The notes beneath the pieces were generated by a model that saw only the letters and a list, made by a program, of their open reading frames with translations, was not told the origin of the DNA and ran no database searches. A stretch of DNA of 64,000 nt from Bacillus massiliigorillae (lineage in GTDB: Bacteria > Bacillota > Bacilli > Bacillales > DSM-1321): positions 283,642 to 347,641 of the forward strand of contig NZ_HG428741.1 in NCBI RefSeq assembly GCF_000380245.2, given 5' to 3'. A program made the position numbers and the translations under genes. This document shows, one piece after another, positions 26,872-36,009 of the stretch (position 1 is its first letter; every line of letters begins with the position of its first letter).

Positions 26872-28575
26872 GTGCGAAGAAGAAATATTATCGTATTTAT
26901 ATTATGGTTAGCCATATTTCCTTTCGGATTATGGCTTGTTTACCAGAACTTCACTCCTTTACAATCATTATTTGACACGGATATTTTATTTTTTTTGCTG
27001 TTAATGATTGTTGTTTCGTTATTTCCTATTATTGTGAATGAAACGCCGGTGTTTCTCTTACAAGCAGTTTCTTTTGCGGTATTTTTAATTTATGGTCTAT
27101 TTATAGAGATTGTTTTAACTCAAATTTCGATTTTTGTATTATTGTTAAAACTTCGTCTTAGTAAAGAAGAAATGATTCGTTATCCTTTGAATTCTTTAAT
27201 GTTTTTTTTCTTATCTCTAATTAGTGGATTGATATTTTATAAATTAGGAGGAACGCATAATTATACTCTTGAAATAACAGTACATAAAATTATTCCTCTC
27301 GTTGGTTACGCAGTAAGTTTCTTTGTTCTTAATGAAATTTTATTAGGTGTGATAAGGTTCTTTATTTATGGAAAAAGAGTCAGTTTTATAGGTAAAGATT
27401 TCTTGTGGGAAAGTATTACTTCATTAAGTGTTTTCCCAATGGGGATTGTACTGTATGTACTTTTTAAAGAAATTAATATGTTTGCTTTATTATTAGTTTG
27501 TATTCCTTTAGTGAGCTCCGCTATTATTTTAAGAATGTATCATGCCTCTTTACGAATGAATCAGTGTTTGCAAAAAGTGAATGAAATAGGACATCAGCTA
27601 ACAGAAGGACTACAAGTTCAACAAGTACAAAGAATATTTATAGAAAAAGTTAGAGAGCTCTTTGTTGCAGATTATACATATGTTTATAAAAGTGAAAAGG
27701 ATTCTATTAGTAAAATTGATTTGAGTCAGCGACAGATAGAAGAGATTTTGTTCAAACCGGCATTTAAGAGTATTGCAGAAGTAGTCATTCGTCAAAATAA
27801 ACCCTTGCTATTTCGACAAAGAAGAGAATGGCAGTCTTTGTTGATGGAGGAAACAGAAGTAAAAGATATTGAAAGTATATTAGCTATCCCAATTCAAACC
27901 TCTTCGAAAATAGTAGGGGTATTGATTCTTGCTTCAAAAAAGAGAAGATTTTTTGAAAAATATCAAGAGATGATTTTAAGTATTCTTTGTTCTTATTATG
28001 CGATAGCGTTAGTAAATGCTGTTCATTATGAAGAAACGAAAAGAAAAAGCCAATATTGTAGTCTTACTGGTGTATACAATTATGGCTATTTTGAAGAGCT
28101 TTTAACAGCTGAATATAATCAATTTAGGAATAAAAAAATAAAAAGTTTATCTTTAATCATATTAGATTTAGATTTCTTTAAGAATATTAATGATACATAT
28201 GGTCATGAAAGTGGAAATGAAATTCTTCGCCAAGTAACAAGTCGGATACAACAGAGAGTGAATAATCAAGACGTTGTTGCCAGATATGGTGGAGAGGAGT
28301 TCGTTATTCTACTTTCGGATATTCCTTTAGAACAAGCACTAATAATTGCTGAAGATATTAGGCAGGATATAGCTTCTAAACCATTTCATATTCATCAAGA
28401 CCTTGATACACATACACATACAGAAAAAGAAATTATGGTAACTGTCAGTATCGGAGTTGCAGAGGCGAAAGAGGAAGTGGAAGATGCACTTTCGCTTGTT
28501 CGATATGCGGATCGAGCGATGTATAATAGTGCGAAGAAAGCTGGTAGGAATAAAGTGGCTGTTTATGAAGAGTGA
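26872..28575 (+). CDS. Membrane-bound GAF-GGDEF diguanylate cyclase
   Basis: 567 residues. About six or seven membrane helices occupy the first 200 residues, a GAF-like sensory domain about 225-375, and a GGDEF domain the C-terminus. The active-site motif is intact as GGEEF (473-477), preceded by DLDFFKNIND for metal and GTP binding. The inhibitory RxxD site is absent (NNQD at that position), so product inhibition is probably weak. It should make c-di-GMP from two GTP. The start is GTG 26872 after AAGGAG; the frame is open from a TTG at 26845. It lies 45 bases after folC and just before the pilus block, whose PilB has a predicted c-di-GMP-binding N-terminus. Confidence 0.9.
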   Translation: MRRRNIIVFILWLAIFPFGLWLVYQNFTPLQSLFDTDILFFLLLMIVVSLFPIIVNETPVFLLQAVSFAVFLIYGLFIEIVLTQISIFVLLLKLRLSKEEMIRYPLNSLMFFFLSLISGLIFYKLGGTHNYTLEITVHKIIPLVGYAVSFFVLNEILLGVIRFFIYGKRVSFIGKDFLWESITSLSVFPMGIVLYVLFKEINMFALLLVCIPLVSSAIILRMYHASLRMNQCLQKVNEIGHQLTEGLQVQQVQRIFIEKVRELFVADYTYVYKSEKDSISKIDLSQRQIEEILFKPAFKSIAEVVIRQNKPLLFRQRREWQSLLMEETEVKDIESILAIPIQTSSKIVGVLILASKKRRFFEKYQEMILSILCSYYAIALVNAVHYEETKRKSQYCSLTGVYNYGYFEELLTAEYNQFRNKKIKSLSLIILDLDFFKNINDTYGHESGNEILRQVTSRIQQRVNNQDVVARYGGEEFVILLSDIPLEQALIIAEDIRQDIASKPFHIHQDLDTHTHTEKEIMVTVSIGVAEAKEEVEDALSLVRYADRAMYNSAKKAGRNKVAVYEE

Positions 28576-28586
28576 ATAATGGTAAA

Positions 28587-28624
28587 AACACCCTCTGTTT
28601 TCAAAATAGAGGGTGTTTTCTTTT
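28587..28624 (+). terminator. Intrinsic terminator after the diguanylate cyclase gene
   Basis: ACACCCTCT pairs with AGAGGGTGT around an AT loop and is followed by TTTCTTTT. Its 3' end overlaps the palindrome that follows. Confidence 0.9.
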
Positions 28625-28655
28625 GTTCAATTGTTAACAATTGAACAAAAGAAAA
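28616..28655. promoter_or_regulatory. Perfect 40-bp palindrome upstream of the Ig-like surface protein gene
   Basis: The 20-base half ending CAATTGTT is followed by its exact reverse complement starting AACAATTG, with no spacer. It runs from the T tract of the preceding terminator up to the promoter region of the next gene, so it may be an operator or a hairpin. The palindrome is seen directly; its role is inferred. Confidence 0.6.
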
Positions 28656-28667
28656 TTATTGCAATAT

Positions 28668-28676
28668 TGTTATAAT
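28668..28676 (+). promoter_or_regulatory. Extended -10 promoter for the Ig-like protein gene
   Basis: TGTTATAAT, a TGn plus consensus -10, lies about 45 bases upstream of the start codon. The -35 position at 17-bp spacing is poor and abuts the 40-bp palindrome. Confidence 0.5.
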
Positions 28677-28721
28677 AGTAGTAGGAAAGGGTATGGTTAA
28701 TTAGTTATGGAGGTGGCATAA

Positions 28722-31700
28722 ATGATTAAGACTTATAAACAAAGAATAAGGATTATATCTTTATTAGGAATAGCTATTTTAGTATGTCAATTGTTTTTTC
28801 CATATATTGATAAAGTGAAAAAAGTAGAAGCGGCATCGTCCGATTTTGAAATACTGGAAATTGTTCCTACTTCAGACAGTACTTCACAGTTAGATGGAAA
28901 CATAAAAGTTTCGGGTGTGAATTTTAAGGTTACAACTATGCCAATGAAAAAGTTTGTGGCTCAGCGTGATGAACTTGATGGGAAATACGATGCGATTGCG
29001 ATTGTAAAAGGTACTTATACGTCTAATGGAGTTAATTTAAGTCAAGGTAGAGAAGCAGCGCATAAAACTACTAGCGTTATGAATGATATTACAAACCTAA
29101 GAGCAGATGAAATTATAAAGGATTTTATTAATAAAGGGCAGCTAGTTATATTACATCAAGATAGTATTAAAACAGGTACTAATTTGAACAACAAATTTAA
29201 TGCTTATATTTCAAATTTGAAATCAAATGTTTTATTCTATAGTAATGTTAATAACAATGACTTAAATAAAAAAATATCAAACTTTATTTTAAATAATGAA
29301 AGAGTAAAAAGACCACTAATGCATCTAAATGTATTGCCGTCACAAACTGATTGGTTAATGACAGATGATTCATTAACTTTCCAATTTACAGTTGATTATC
29401 CTATAGATGTAACAAAAAGAGATTTATCTGCAAGATTATATATCGATACAGATTTTAATGATCAATATGATAGTAGCGAAATTGTTGTACAACAAAAGAT
29501 TAATTCGTCCAATGGGCAGCTTACTTATAAACTTCCCAATGGATATTCTGGAATTCGAAATTGGAAGTTTGAAATAGTTGATAATGTAACAAATTTAAAA
29601 GATTATCAGGTAGGACGTGTGAAGTTTAAGGGTGAAACAGTAAAAGTTAATGTACTACAAGTAATGCCAAAAGGAAGCAATAAAAGTGATTTAAATAACG
29701 GTAATTTGAAAGATGTTACTTTAAATAAGGATAATGAGTATAGTATAGCGATTAAATCTATTAGTATGGATGACTTCAATAAACAATATTATGCGAACAT
29801 TGAGCGGGATTATGATATGGTGATTTTTGGTTTTGGAGATATGTATAATGAATTATCAATCTTACAACAAAATTCGGTGGATTCTTTAAAACGTTTTGCT
29901 AAAGCTCGCAAAAGTATAATGTTTACACACGATACAATTTATCGCAAAAACAGTAACGATAATAATGTTTGGATTACAAATTTTATGGATTCTACTGGAC
30001 AAAAACAACCAGAAACGAATCTAGGTTTTCAAGCACCATTAAAAACAACTCAAGCGAAGATTGTGAATGATGGTCTGATGACAGAATATCCATATCATTT
30101 AAGTGATTCAATTAAAATATCGGAAACTCATAATCAATATTACACACTAGATTTGGAAGATCCAACAATCATTCCATGGTATAACATTATTGGTAGTGGT
30201 AGGGATGTAAACGATAGTTATAATCACTTTTATACGTATTCCAAAGGGAATATTACTTATTCAGGTACTGGTCATACAAATAGCGGTTTTCCAGAAGATG
30301 AACAACAGTTATTCGTGAATACAATGTATAGAGCATTTCTTGGTTCTAACCAAGCGCCAATTATTACATTGAAGTCACCTGAAGAGAATGATTATATTCC
30401 TTTAAATCAAAATATTGAATTATCCTATTATCTTGAGGACTATAACTTAAACGATAAAATATTAAAAACGAGAGTGTATGTGAATGACCAATTGAAATAT
30501 AACAATAACGATGTACCTAATGGCTCTGCTATTGTTCAGTCAATTCCTCATGATATGTCTAAAAGTGGAAAAGTGACTATAAAGATAGAAGCTGAGGATG
30601 AACATGGAGCTATTAGTCAGAAAATATTTTCGGTAAATATTTTTGAAATAGATGCGAGTCTAGAAGTTAGTAGAACTTTAGGCAAAGCTAATCCTGTTAT
30701 GGTTGAAGAGGAAGTACCGATAAACTATCTTATTAAACCAAAAGATATCTCTGATGATAATGGGAAAATTGAAGGCGATGAACTTATATTAAGTAATGTT
30801 ACATTTTCAGAAAAATTCCCTGCTGGATTAGATGTTTTACGTGAGGATAAGCAAGGAAGTATAGATAAAGGATATACAATAATAGATACATTGAAAGATA
30901 TTGTGTATAAACGTCAAGGTAACAAATTTGTAGCTGAACCAGTTACTTTCACAATAAATGTTAAACCAATGAAAAATGAACAATATGTATTAGACAATGC
31001 AAAAATTACTTATAAAGATATTAACAAGCCAGATATTGAAACAGAGGCGAAATTTAACCAAATAACAATTGTTGCCGAATATCCATTATTAGATTTAGAA
31101 TTTCCAGATAGCTTCGTATTGAATCGAGGAGAAGAATATGCTTTTAAACCTGATTTAAAATATATTCCTGAGAATGCAAAGGTTTCAAAAGTAGAATGGT
31201 CGGAAGCAAGTGGTGGTACAATATTGAAGATAAATCCAGATACAGGAGTAGCCAATGCTATAAAAGAAGGGACGACTACTGTAACGGTTAAAGTGACAGA
31301 TATATTTAATAATATAAAAGTCAAAACAGCTTTAGTTACTGTTCGTATTCCTCTTTACGATTTTACAATAGATGCTGAAGATATAGTTCTAAAGGTTGGA
31401 GAAACGAAAGAGATACTGCTAACTGTAAAACCGGAAGATGCTAAAAATAGTTTAGAGTTACAACTGGAAAATCCGAATTTAGCTACAATTACGAAACAAG
31501 ACTTTACGATTACAGGAAAAAGCCCTGGTTTTACTCAATTAATTGTATCTGGAATAAATGATAAAGGGGAAAAGGTGACGAAAAGAGCTAATGTCACAGT
31601 AGAGGAAATCCTCCTTGAGGATTTCACAGTTACTCCTAAAGAGATATATTTGACAAAGAATAAGATTTTTACGAACTTTACAGTAACATTTGTACCAAAC

Positions 31701-32171
31701 AATGTTACTAATAAAAATCTAAAATGGGAATCGCTTGATAGTAGTATTGTGAGAATACTAGAACCTGGAAAAATAGAAGGGATTAGTACAGGAACGGCAA
31801 AGATACAAGTGACATCGCCTAAGAGTACAAAAGTAGAGACAATCATCGTGCATATTGGTTCTCCGCTAATTGGAATAACAAGTTCCGATATAACTGTTGT
31901 GAAAGGGAAAACAGAGCAAGCTCAATATCAAAAAGTACCTGCGGATGCTACTAATTTAAAAAGCGTAGAATTTTTTATTGAAGAAGAGGATCAATATTAT
32001 GCAACTGTAGATAAAGATTTGGGTATAGTAACAGGATTACGCTTAGGGAAAGTTCCGATGAAGCTAGTAGCTACAACAGAAGAAGGAGTGAAATTACCAC
32101 CTATTTCTGTCTTCGTAACAGTTGTAGACAAGGAAAATCCTGAACCTAATGATGGTACAGATAAATATTAA
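28722..32171 (+). CDS. Large secreted DUF5057-like protein with four Ig-like repeats
   Basis: 1149 residues. A signal peptide (basic start, hydrophobic about 10-27, AxA-like site near KVEAASS) indicates export. The N-terminal 400 residues resemble the DUF5057 type found in Bacillus surface proteins, with a GFGDMYNELSI segment like a cysteine-protease-fold sheet. Residues about 540-640 look cadherin/Ig-like. Four Big-2-like Ig domains start near 785, 874, 962 and 1044. There is no LPXTG motif or C-terminal anchor. It is the first gene of the pilus block with its own promoter, so it may be a pilus-associated or secreted adhesin; this role is inferred. Confidence 0.7.
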   Translation: MIKTYKQRIRIISLLGIAILVCQLFFPYIDKVKKVEAASSDFEILEIVPTSDSTSQLDGNIKVSGVNFKVTTMPMKKFVAQRDELDGKYDAIAIVKGTYTSNGVNLSQGREAAHKTTSVMNDITNLRADEIIKDFINKGQLVILHQDSIKTGTNLNNKFNAYISNLKSNVLFYSNVNNNDLNKKISNFILNNERVKRPLMHLNVLPSQTDWLMTDDSLTFQFTVDYPIDVTKRDLSARLYIDTDFNDQYDSSEIVVQQKINSSNGQLTYKLPNGYSGIRNWKFEIVDNVTNLKDYQVGRVKFKGETVKVNVLQVMPKGSNKSDLNNGNLKDVTLNKDNEYSIAIKSISMDDFNKQYYANIERDYDMVIFGFGDMYNELSILQQNSVDSLKRFAKARKSIMFTHDTIYRKNSNDNNVWITNFMDSTGQKQPETNLGFQAPLKTTQAKIVNDGLMTEYPYHLSDSIKISETHNQYYTLDLEDPTIIPWYNIIGSGRDVNDSYNHFYTYSKGNITYSGTGHTNSGFPEDEQQLFVNTMYRAFLGSNQAPIITLKSPEENDYIPLNQNIELSYYLEDYNLNDKILKTRVYVNDQLKYNNNDVPNGSAIVQSIPHDMSKSGKVTIKIEAEDEHGAISQKIFSVNIFEIDASLEVSRTLGKANPVMVEEEVPINYLIKPKDISDDNGKIEGDELILSNVTFSEKFPAGLDVLREDKQGSIDKGYTIIDTLKDIVYKRQGNKFVAEPVTFTINVKPMKNEQYVLDNAKITYKDINKPDIETEAKFNQITIVAEYPLLDLEFPDSFVLNRGEEYAFKPDLKYIPENAKVSKVEWSEASGGTILKINPDTGVANAIKEGTTTVTVKVTDIFNNIKVKTALVTVRIPLYDFTIDAEDIVLKVGETKEILLTVKPEDAKNSLELQLENPNLATITKQDFTITGKSPGFTQLIVSGINDKGEKVTKRANVTVEEILLEDFTVTPKEIYLTKNKIFTNFTVTFVPNNVTNKNLKWESLDSSIVRILEPGKIEGISTGTAKIQVTSPKSTKVETIIVHIGSPLIGITSSDITVVKGKTEQAQYQKVPADATNLKSVEFFIEEEDQYYATVDKDLGIVTGLRLGKVPMKLVATTEEGVKLPPISVFVTVVDKENPEPNDGTDKY

Positions 32172-32180
32172 TGTTGATTT

Positions 32181-32220
32181 GCTGACTTAGCTAGAGTTTG
32201 CTAAGTCAGCACTTTCTTTT
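32181..32220 (+). terminator. Intrinsic terminator after the Ig-like protein gene
   Basis: GCTGACTTAG pairs with CTAAGTCAGC and is followed by a T-rich tract (ACTTTCTTTT). Confidence 0.85.
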
Positions 32221-32248
32221 AAAATGAAAAATTGAAAGGAGTAACATC

Positions 32249-33148
32249 ATGAAGAAGCAGTACTGGTATGGGATAATAGGATTGTTAATCGTCACCGTTA
32301 TCGTGATGTTTTCTATATTAAACAAGCCAACAAAAGAAGAAAAAGAACAGCAATTGCAAGAACTGTTTACATTGATTCAAGATAATAATGAAAAAGAAGT
32401 TACACAATTAATCAAGAAAAATAAAGAACTTTTACATATGGAAATAGAGAATAAAACGCCATTAGATACAGCTTTAGATGCTCAAGGTTATACGATTGCA
32501 ATCATGTTATTAGAAGCTGGAGGGAGTACTTCTGCACCACTCTTTATTGCTGCAAGTCAGTCTTTACTAGATTATGAGCATTTAAGTAAAGGGATTAATA
32601 AAGAACAAAAGGAACGAGTAAAGTATTTTGAAAAAGTAATTGAAACGAGCAAATCGAAAATAAATGAAAAAGATGAAGATGGCGATACAGCTTTACATAT
32701 TGCTGCTAGTAAAAGTGATGTAGACATTTGCAAGCTCTTATTGAAGCACGGTGCAGACAGTAGTATATTAAATAAAAATAAAGAAAATCCTTTACAAAAG
32801 GCTGTTGGTAGAGGAAGTCTTGCTACCGCTAAAGTGATATATGATACTAATCATTCTCTAGTTAAAAATGTAGATCGTGATGGTGATACATTGCTTCATG
32901 ATGCTGTGGAAAGTAGTAGATATCAAATGTACGATTGGATTTTGAAAGTCTATCCAGAAATCATAGACAAGACAAATAATGATGGAAGAACGCCGCTCAG
33001 CTTATCGTCTACATATGGTGATGTTCAAACTGTGCGTTATTTAATACAACATGGAGCTAATAAAACAATAGGTAGTAAGGAAAATTTGTTACCTTATGAT
33101 TATGCAGTGAAAAATAATAACACAGAAATTATGAATATACTTAAATAA
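32249..33148 (+). CDS. Membrane-anchored or exported ankyrin-repeat protein
   Basis: 299 residues. A short basic start and a hydrophobic segment (about 7-25, GIIGLLIVTVIVMFS) serve as a signal anchor. A charged stretch and then about five to six ankyrin repeats follow; the clearest are DGDTALHIAASKSDVDICKL, DGDTLLHDAVESS and DGRTPLSLSSTYGDVQTVRY. Ankyrin repeats bind proteins; the partner is unknown. The gene has its own terminators on both sides, so it may be expressed alone within the pilus block. Confidence 0.8.
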   Translation: MKKQYWYGIIGLLIVTVIVMFSILNKPTKEEKEQQLQELFTLIQDNNEKEVTQLIKKNKELLHMEIENKTPLDTALDAQGYTIAIMLLEAGGSTSAPLFIAASQSLLDYEHLSKGINKEQKERVKYFEKVIETSKSKINEKDEDGDTALHIAASKSDVDICKLLLKHGADSSILNKNKENPLQKAVGRGSLATAKVIYDTNHSLVKNVDRDGDTLLHDAVESSRYQMYDWILKVYPEIIDKTNNDGRTPLSLSSTYGDVQTVRYLIQHGANKTIGSKENLLPYDYAVKNNNTEIMNILK

Positions 33149-33195
33149 AAAAAGTAGCCGTAGAGAAGTGACTTTCTTTTGCGGCTACTTTTTTG
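33147..33195. terminator. Bidirectional terminator between the ankyrin gene and the minor pilin operon
   Basis: AAAAAAGTAGCCG pairs with CGGCTACTTTTTT, with A and T tracts on both sides. It can serve both convergent transcripts. Confidence 0.9.
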
Positions 33196-33218
33196 TAAGT
33201 AATAAGACGTTTAGATGA

Positions 33219-34829
33219 TTACTTCACTTTCTCAATCCGATCAGGTATGACTTCAAGTTGATCAACCTTGGGTAAAGCATCTAGCTGGTCAAGAAATAAT
33301 TTTTTATCATTTTTAACTTTTAACCGGGAAGCCAGTAAGTCATTTGAATCTTTTACAGTAAGTTGTAGCTCGCTTTCTCCAGCTTGCGCATCTCCTCTAA
33401 AACCATTAACTGTTAAATCATTATTAGAGAAGATTCCTCCGTTTACATTAATTAAGGAGCCAACTCCGTAGACTTCTGCACTTTTTGTAGTGTATATAAA
33501 TCCATTTATGATATTTGTATCTTTACTCCAGTCGCTAAATTTATTAATTCGAGCTATCTCTAATTTGCCATCTGTTAGTAAGATAAATGTAGAATCATTT
33601 TTTGAGTCACTATTTGTTATATTGACGTTATTTAAAATGGTACTTTCACCTAAAGAATACATGACAGATTGAAAGGATACTTCACCTTTGATTGTTACAT
33701 TTCCAGTAATTAAAATATTGGCGTTCACATTCATTTTGTCATTACCACTGTTTTCAAAGATAGCATTGCCATTAATAATGAGCCAATCATTTTGACTTAA
33801 AGATAAATCATTTGTATCTATATAGGCATCCTCGCCTTCATAATAGTAGGTTTCTGCCTTACTCTTATCATCATGTATATCTTTGAAAGAAGTGATATTT
33901 TTTAAACCTATGACGTTTGAAGAGGCTTCTGTCATTTTTGCTTGCATCATTTCTCTATTAGTTACACTATCAAAATCCCCTTTTATAAATCCGTTCACTC
34001 CTAATTTATCTATAAATGTTTCGTACAAATTCACATCCACATATTGAATGGGATCTACGAAACTTACTGGAGTACCAGCACTGAATACCTCTTGAAAATT
34101 AGTTATTGGTTGCCAATTATTTATTTCCATATTTAAATCATCTGTATTGTAACAAGATGTTTCATTCGCACAATAGTTGGCTTTATTAGTTTCTAAAGAG
34201 ATTTTCCCAATTTTAGGAATACCTCTATCTTTATCGTCTTTTTTTAGATTTATAAATAAAGGTAATTCTGTCTTTTGACTAAACTTCTTACTTTTATATA
34301 TGTAATTCGCATAATTACTAATATTGAGCTGATCTTTCGCGTATATATCGCCATCAATGGCGATAGAGCCATTAAGTGTCAAAGTTTCTCGTGAACCAAG
34401 AGCATATTTTAAAAAGCTAGGCATTGCGGTAATAAAAACATTTTGAGAATAGGAACCGCTCTTAACTTGCAATACTCTTGTTTGACTAGTACCAATTTTA
34501 TCTTTGAATTCATCACTAGATGAAATATTGCTAATGTCATAACTCAAATTTTTGTCATTTACGGAATCTAAAAAATTTGTAATGAGAACATTATATTCAT
34601 TGATAGAAATCGATGATAAGTTTTTATTTAAAGCTACAAAATTTTCAATCCGTGCCACGCCTTCTTTTAAGTTAGTTAATGCAACGGTATTATCTTCTAC
34701 TTCTGATTTTCGAATTTCTGTTCTTTTTGCACCACTAATGCTAATAGATAAAAGTGTAACGCCGAGTATAGTAAAGATGAGAATCATCAGCATGACCGTC
34801 AATAGTGCTGAGCCTTTTTCATTTTTCAT
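33219..34829 (-). CDS. Large PilX-like minor pilin with extended beta-rich C-terminus
   Basis: 536 residues. The N-terminus MKNEKGSALLTVMLMIL is a class III prepilin signal: basic residues, Gly6 and then the helix. The fifth mature position is Thr, not Glu, as in the GspK/PilX type that caps the pilus tip. After the helix the protein is rich in Asn, Ser and hydrophobic strands (NANILITGNVTIKG, IARINKF), suggesting a beta-helix or adhesin fold. It is the last gene of the minus-strand operon after the PilV- and PilW-like genes. The ATG has AAAGGGAGGT about ten bases upstream. A typical PilX is about 200 residues, so this one is unusually large. Confidence 0.75.
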   Translation of the reverse strand: MKNEKGSALLTVMLMILIFTILGVTLLSISISGAKRTEIRKSEVEDNTVALTNLKEGVARIENFVALNKNLSSISINEYNVLITNFLDSVNDKNLSYDISNISSSDEFKDKIGTSQTRVLQVKSGSYSQNVFITAMPSFLKYALGSRETLTLNGSIAIDGDIYAKDQLNISNYANYIYKSKKFSQKTELPLFINLKKDDKDRGIPKIGKISLETNKANYCANETSCYNTDDLNMEINNWQPITNFQEVFSAGTPVSFVDPIQYVDVNLYETFIDKLGVNGFIKGDFDSVTNREMMQAKMTEASSNVIGLKNITSFKDIHDDKSKAETYYYEGEDAYIDTNDLSLSQNDWLIINGNAIFENSGNDKMNVNANILITGNVTIKGEVSFQSVMYSLGESTILNNVNITNSDSKNDSTFILLTDGKLEIARINKFSDWSKDTNIINGFIYTTKSAEVYGVGSLINVNGGIFSNNDLTVNGFRGDAQAGESELQLTVKDSNDLLASRLKVKNDKKLFLDQLDALPKVDQLEVIPDRIEKVK

Positions 34830-34847
34830 ATGAAGAATACCTCCCTT

Positions 34848-35429
34848 TTAAAAGCCGAATGAACTCTCAAGTACTAAATCGTCTTTCTTTAACATGGATC
34901 CTTTAATACCTTCCGTTGAATGAATGACAAGTTTGAGTTCAATTGTTCCAGAGGTACATTCTGTTTTCTCATTATTCCAGTTGCCGATTTTCCCTACTGT
35001 TATTGAGGATTTATCGGCAATGAGAGCGGAAGGGGTTTCGATTTCAATCGGTTCTTCTCCTTGTCTTTGAATGAATAATTTTTGCTTTTGAAAGTAGATA
35101 TGTATGGCAGTGTCTGCCTCTGGATTATCCTCTACAAGATAATTATTTACGGTTTTCTCACCTGCTCTAACCAGTTCAATACCATGTTTATCTCCATCGG
35201 AGTAGGCTTTTACTAGCTTAGGAGAGTTTTGATACATTTCATTTAAAATCATCGTTGCTATGTAATCGGCATCATCACGCATTTGCCCTTCTAATTGAAT
35301 CTTTTGAAAAAGTGTTAAGCCTGTTGCGAAGACAGAGTATATAACGGTTAATACAATAGATGAGATGGCGACGGTTACTAATAGTTCAATTAAGGTGACC
35401 CCTTTTTGTGAAGTAATATGCTTTTTCAC
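34848..35429 (-). CDS. PilW-like minor pilin
   Basis: 193 residues with class III signal QKG-VTLIELLV: cleavage after Gly10, Glu at mature position 5. The pilin helix is followed by a short globular domain with one late cysteine. It starts with GTG 35429 inside the stop of the PilV-like gene (GTGA overlap), so the two are coupled. Size and position between PilV- and PilX-like genes fit PilW, a minor pilin that primes assembly. Confidence 0.8.
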   Translation of the reverse strand: MKKHITSQKGVTLIELLVTVAISSIVLTVIYSVFATGLTLFQKIQLEGQMRDDADYIATMILNEMYQNSPKLVKAYSDGDKHGIELVRAGEKTVNNYLVEDNPEADTAIHIYFQKQKLFIQRQGEEPIEIETPSALIADKSSITVGKIGNWNNEKTECTSGTIELKLVIHSTEGIKGSMLKKDDLVLESSFGF

Positions 35430-35887
35430 TTTTTAATCACCCCTTTAAGTGATGTTTCGTAATTATCTCCCCAATGGATAATGACGGTTACAGGAATTAA
35501 ATAGTCTTGTAACTCTGTTTCATCGTGGTTTGAAAGTACAACAGTTGCAGAGTATATAACATTGTTTACTTTCATTTCAAATATATTTTCATTATAGCCT
35601 TCTAGTTCAAAATCATTTGGAAAATGATCCTTAGTAAGGGTGACAGGTGAAGCTGAAGCAGGAAATTGCTCTCGGATTTTAGCGAAATCTTGTGATTCCA
35701 TGTAATTTAATACGTTTCTAGCGACATTGATGCCTACTGTTTTGCTTTCGTTATTTTTTGTATATTGAAATGATTGTGAGAAAAAACTCATTAATGTGAG
35801 CAGAATAATACTTAAAATACCGAGTGATATTAAAACTTCTAAAAGAGTGAAACCTTTGCAATTTTTTATATTATGACAATATTTCAC
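35426..35887 (-). CDS. PilV-like minor pilin
   Basis: 153 residues from a GTG at 35887 (preceded by AAGAAGTGG), with class III signal CKG-FTLLEVLIS: cleavage after Gly12, Glu at mature position 5. The short C-terminal domain ends in VIIHWGDNYETS. An open frame extends to a TTG at 35905, but the ribosome binding site favours 35887. First gene of the minus-strand operon, transcribed away from the 36010 gene. Confidence 0.8.
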   Translation of the reverse strand: MKYCHNIKNCKGFTLLEVLISLGILSIILLTLMSFFSQSFQYTKNNESKTVGINVARNVLNYMESQDFAKIREQFPASASPVTLTKDHFPNDFELEGYNENIFEMKVNNVIYSATVVLSNHDETELQDYLIPVTVIIHWGDNYETSLKGVIKK

Positions 35888-35905
35888 TTTGACCACTTCT
35901 TTCAA

Positions 35906-35928
35906 ATTGTATAAATTTATTATACAAT
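35906..35928. promoter_or_regulatory. Inverted repeat between divergent pilus operons
   Basis: ATTGTATAA (35906-35914), a five-base spacer and its exact reverse complement TTATACAAT (35920-35928) lie right before the minor-pilin operon and in the divergent gap. Operator function is inferred from position and symmetry. Confidence 0.5.
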
Positions 35929-36009
35929 ACTTTTGTATGATAATTTATTGGTAATGTATGAATAAAGTAATAATTCTAATTTATGTATATTAGAAAAGAG
36001 GTGATCAGA

